This document shows, piece by piece, positions 62,583 to 64,000 of a DNA stretch of 64,000 bases. The translations under genes and the position numbers were made by a program. The stretch's first letter is position 1; each line of letters starts with the position of its first letter. This stretch comes from Butyrivibrio sp. FCS014. GTDB lineage: Bacteria > Bacillota > Clostridia > Lachnospirales > Lachnospiraceae. The DNA lies in contig NZ_JAHA01000003.1 in the NCBI RefSeq assembly GCF_000526935.1, positions 62,001 through 126,000 of the forward strand, given 5' to 3'. The notes under the pieces were generated by a model that was given only the letters and a program-made list of their open reading frames with translations, did no database searches and was not told where the DNA came from.

Positions 62583-62656
62583 TAGCGAGAGGGGGACTTG
62601 AACCCTCGACACCGCGGGTATGAACCGCGTGCTCTAGCCAGCTGAGCTATCTCGCC
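62583..62656 (-). tRNA. tRNA-Met (CAT)
   Basis: The minus strand folds into a full cloverleaf of 74 bases: acceptor GGCGAGA, D-arm GCTC...GAGC, anticodon stem CGCGG/CCGCG around TTCATAC (anticodon CAT), and T-loop TTCAAGT. G1-U72 also occurs in the B. subtilis elongator tRNA-Met. The T-stem GAGGG/CCCCC has an A-C mismatch at 50-64. CCA is not encoded. Elongator Met is most likely; a tRNA-Ile with modified CAT is not excluded. Confidence 0.93.
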
Positions 62657-62698
62657 ATATTCATTCGGAAGTGACTGTTTGTCACAGCCGACTAAGAT

Positions 62699-62727
62699 AA
62701 TATACCGCGAAGAAAGTCTGTTGTCAA
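62699..62727 (-). promoter_or_regulatory. Promoter of tRNA-Met
   Basis: On the minus strand a perfect TTGACA (complement of 62722-62727) and TATATT (complement of 62699-62704) are 17 bases apart, 43 bases before the tRNA. Confidence 0.85.
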
Positions 62728-62823
62728 CACAAAAAATTAAAATTTTCGGAAGTTATTCCGGGTACACTTTTTAATGTAAAATAGAAATATGTAATGATGT
62801 TAACTATAAGGAGGAAACAATGC

Positions 62824-64000
62824 ATGTGGGCTTATGAAACTTCTTTTTATCAGATATATCCCCTGGGCTTTTGCGGTGCACCCTTTGAGAATGACGGAAA
62901 GCTTGAGCACAGGATACTTAAGGTTTTAGACTGGATCCCGCATCTTGAAAAGCTGGGAGTGGGAGCGGTACTCTTTAATCCGGTATTCGAGTCCGATACC
63001 CATGGATATAACACCAGGGACTACCAAAAGATCGATGTGCGTCTTGGAACCAATGAAGATTTCAAAAAGGTCTGCAACGCTCTCCACAAGAAAGGTATAA
63101 AAGTAGTGCTTGACGGAGTGTTCAATCATGCAGGCCGCGGTTTTTTCGGATTTAAGGATGTCCTTGAAAAGAAATGGGACTCCCCTTACAAGGACTGGTT
63201 CCATATAAGCTTTGACGGGAACAGCAATTATAATGACGGCCTCTGGTATGAGGGCTGGGAAGGCAATTTCGACCTGGTTAAGCTGAATCTTCGAAATCCC
63301 GCTGTTACCGACTACCTAATGGAAAGCGTCAAATTCTGGATCGAGGAGTTCGGGATCGATGGCCTTCGTCTTGACGTGGCTTACTGCGTGGAGACAGATT
63401 TTTTAAGACGCCTTCGCCACGAGACAGCCTCCTGGAAAGAAGACTTCTTCCTTATGGGAGAGATGATAGGCGGCGACTATAACCGCATCATGGGGGATGA
63501 TCTATGCCACAGCGCCACCAACTACGAGTGCTACAAGGGCATGTTCTCGGCCATGAACAGCATGAACATGTTTGAGATAATCCATTCGCTGCTCAGGCAG
63601 TTCGGACCTGAGAACTGGACACTGTACAAGGGAAGACATCTGCTTAGTTTTGTGGACAATCACGATGTAAGCAGGATTGCCAGCACACTGAATAATCCAA
63701 ATCATCTGAAGCTGATCTATACCCTGATGTTTGGCATGCCCGGAATTCCCACTATCTACTACGGAAGCGAGTGGGGTGAAAAGGCAGACAAGAAGCAGGG
63801 AGATCCGGCTCTGCGGCCGTGCTTTGACAGCCCGCAGTGGAATGACTTAACGGATCACATCGCAGCACTGTGCAAGGCTCAAAACGGCTCCAAGGCCCTT
63901 AATTACGGCGGCTTCAAATCACTGGTACTTACCAACCGCCAGTGCATTTTCGAGAGAGAGACAGAAGATGACAGAGTTTTAGTGGTGATAAATGCAGATG
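62824..64000 (+). CDS. GH13 alpha-glucosidase/amylase-family enzyme (partial)
   Basis: The frame from the ATG at 62824 (AAGGAGG nine bases upstream) is open to the right edge, 392 codons. It begins WAYETSFYQIYPLGFCG, typical of GH13 neopullulanase/cyclomaltodextrinase-like enzymes. The catalytic set is complete: nucleophile Asp184 in IDGLRLDVAY, acid Glu213 in LMGEM and Asp281 in FVDNHD; region I is LDGVFNH. No signal peptide, so it would act on imported maltodextrins together with GH31 and GH65. The C-terminal beta domain is cut off. Confidence 0.9.
   Translation, partial: MWAYETSFYQIYPLGFCGAPFENDGKLEHRILKVLDWIPHLEKLGVGAVLFNPVFESDTHGYNTRDYQKIDVRLGTNEDFKKVCNALHKKGIKVVLDGVFNHAGRGFFGFKDVLEKKWDSPYKDWFHISFDGNSNYNDGLWYEGWEGNFDLVKLNLRNPAVTDYLMESVKFWIEEFGIDGLRLDVAYCVETDFLRRLRHETASWKEDFFLMGEMIGGDYNRIMGDDLCHSATNYECYKGMFSAMNSMNMFEIIHSLLRQFGPENWTLYKGRHLLSFVDNHDVSRIASTLNNPNHLKLIYTLMFGMPGIPTIYYGSEWGEKADKKQGDPALRPCFDSPQWNDLTDHIAALCKAQNGSKALNYGGFKSLVLTNRQCIFERETEDDRVLVVINAD

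Overview
The window looks like a chromosome segment of an anaerobic, low-to-mid GC Firmicute of the family Lachnospiraceae; a rumen or gut Butyrivibrio/Pseudobutyrivibrio-like organism is my best guess. This rests on strong AGGAGG-type ribosome binding sites, occasional TTG/GTG starts, a spermidine/putrescine potABCD operon, a fused shikimate dehydrogenase/kinase, LarE, QueH, many glycoside hydrolases and several MATE exporters. No rRNA, phage structural genes or CRISPR array is present. One tRNA gene (Met, CAT) is present.

Layout. 0-5 kb: a partial acyltransferase-3 membrane protein diverges from a YbjN-domain gene and a very large cytosolic protease that joins a ClpA/B-type AAA+ module, a receiver-like module, and an FtsH-type AAA+ plus M41 peptidase. 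5.1-9.7 kb: potABCD on the minus strand. 9.8-11.6 kb: a MATE exporter fused to a histidine-kinase-like ATPase domain. 11.8-15.0 kb: an AT-richer accessory stretch with a Fic protein, an XRE/desulfoferrodoxin-like regulator, gene remnants and a type III (ToxIN/AbiQ-like) toxin-antitoxin locus whose toxin frame is broken by one stop codon. 15-31.8 kb: mostly housekeeping genes (ychF, lgt, aroE-aroK, queH, argS, an ion channel, ROK kinase, asparaginase, a bile-acid-type symporter, larE, FIST-GGDEF). A 127-nt cloverleaf-like palindromic element lies between ychF and lgt. 32-47.7 kb: surface proteins and carbohydrate use, namely a Cthe_2159-like lipoprotein, a LacI regulator, a sugar-binding lipoprotein, a GH65 phosphorylase, beta-phosphoglucomutase, a cupin, an exo-rhamnogalacturonan-lyase-like protein and a GH31 glucosidase. 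47.8-56.4 kb: mscL, a chemotaxis receptor, bcp, yaaA, an SGNH protein, a phosphodiester glycosidase and the collapsed remains of a glycosyltransferase/GtrA gene.

56.5-62.7 kb looks like a decayed island. It lies between an intact tRNA-Met gene (62583-62656) and a 24-bp direct repeat of that gene's 3' end (56576-56599). It holds a Phd/YefM antitoxin with an internally deleted RelE/ParE-like toxin, an IS200/IS605 element with divergent tnpA and tnpB, and a TetR - radical SAM - DegV cluster. A GH13 glucosidase/amylase gene runs off the right edge.

How parts work together: the LacI repressor, three TTTAGTAAA-type sites, the binding protein, GH65 and pgmB form a maltose-type phosphorolysis locus without permease genes. 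The GH31 and GH13 enzymes would feed the same alpha-glucan route. The strongest candidates for undescribed biology are the ClpB-REC-FtsH fusion protease, the cloverleaf DNA element, the MATE-ATPase fusion, the broken type III toxin-antitoxin locus and the tRNA-bounded island.
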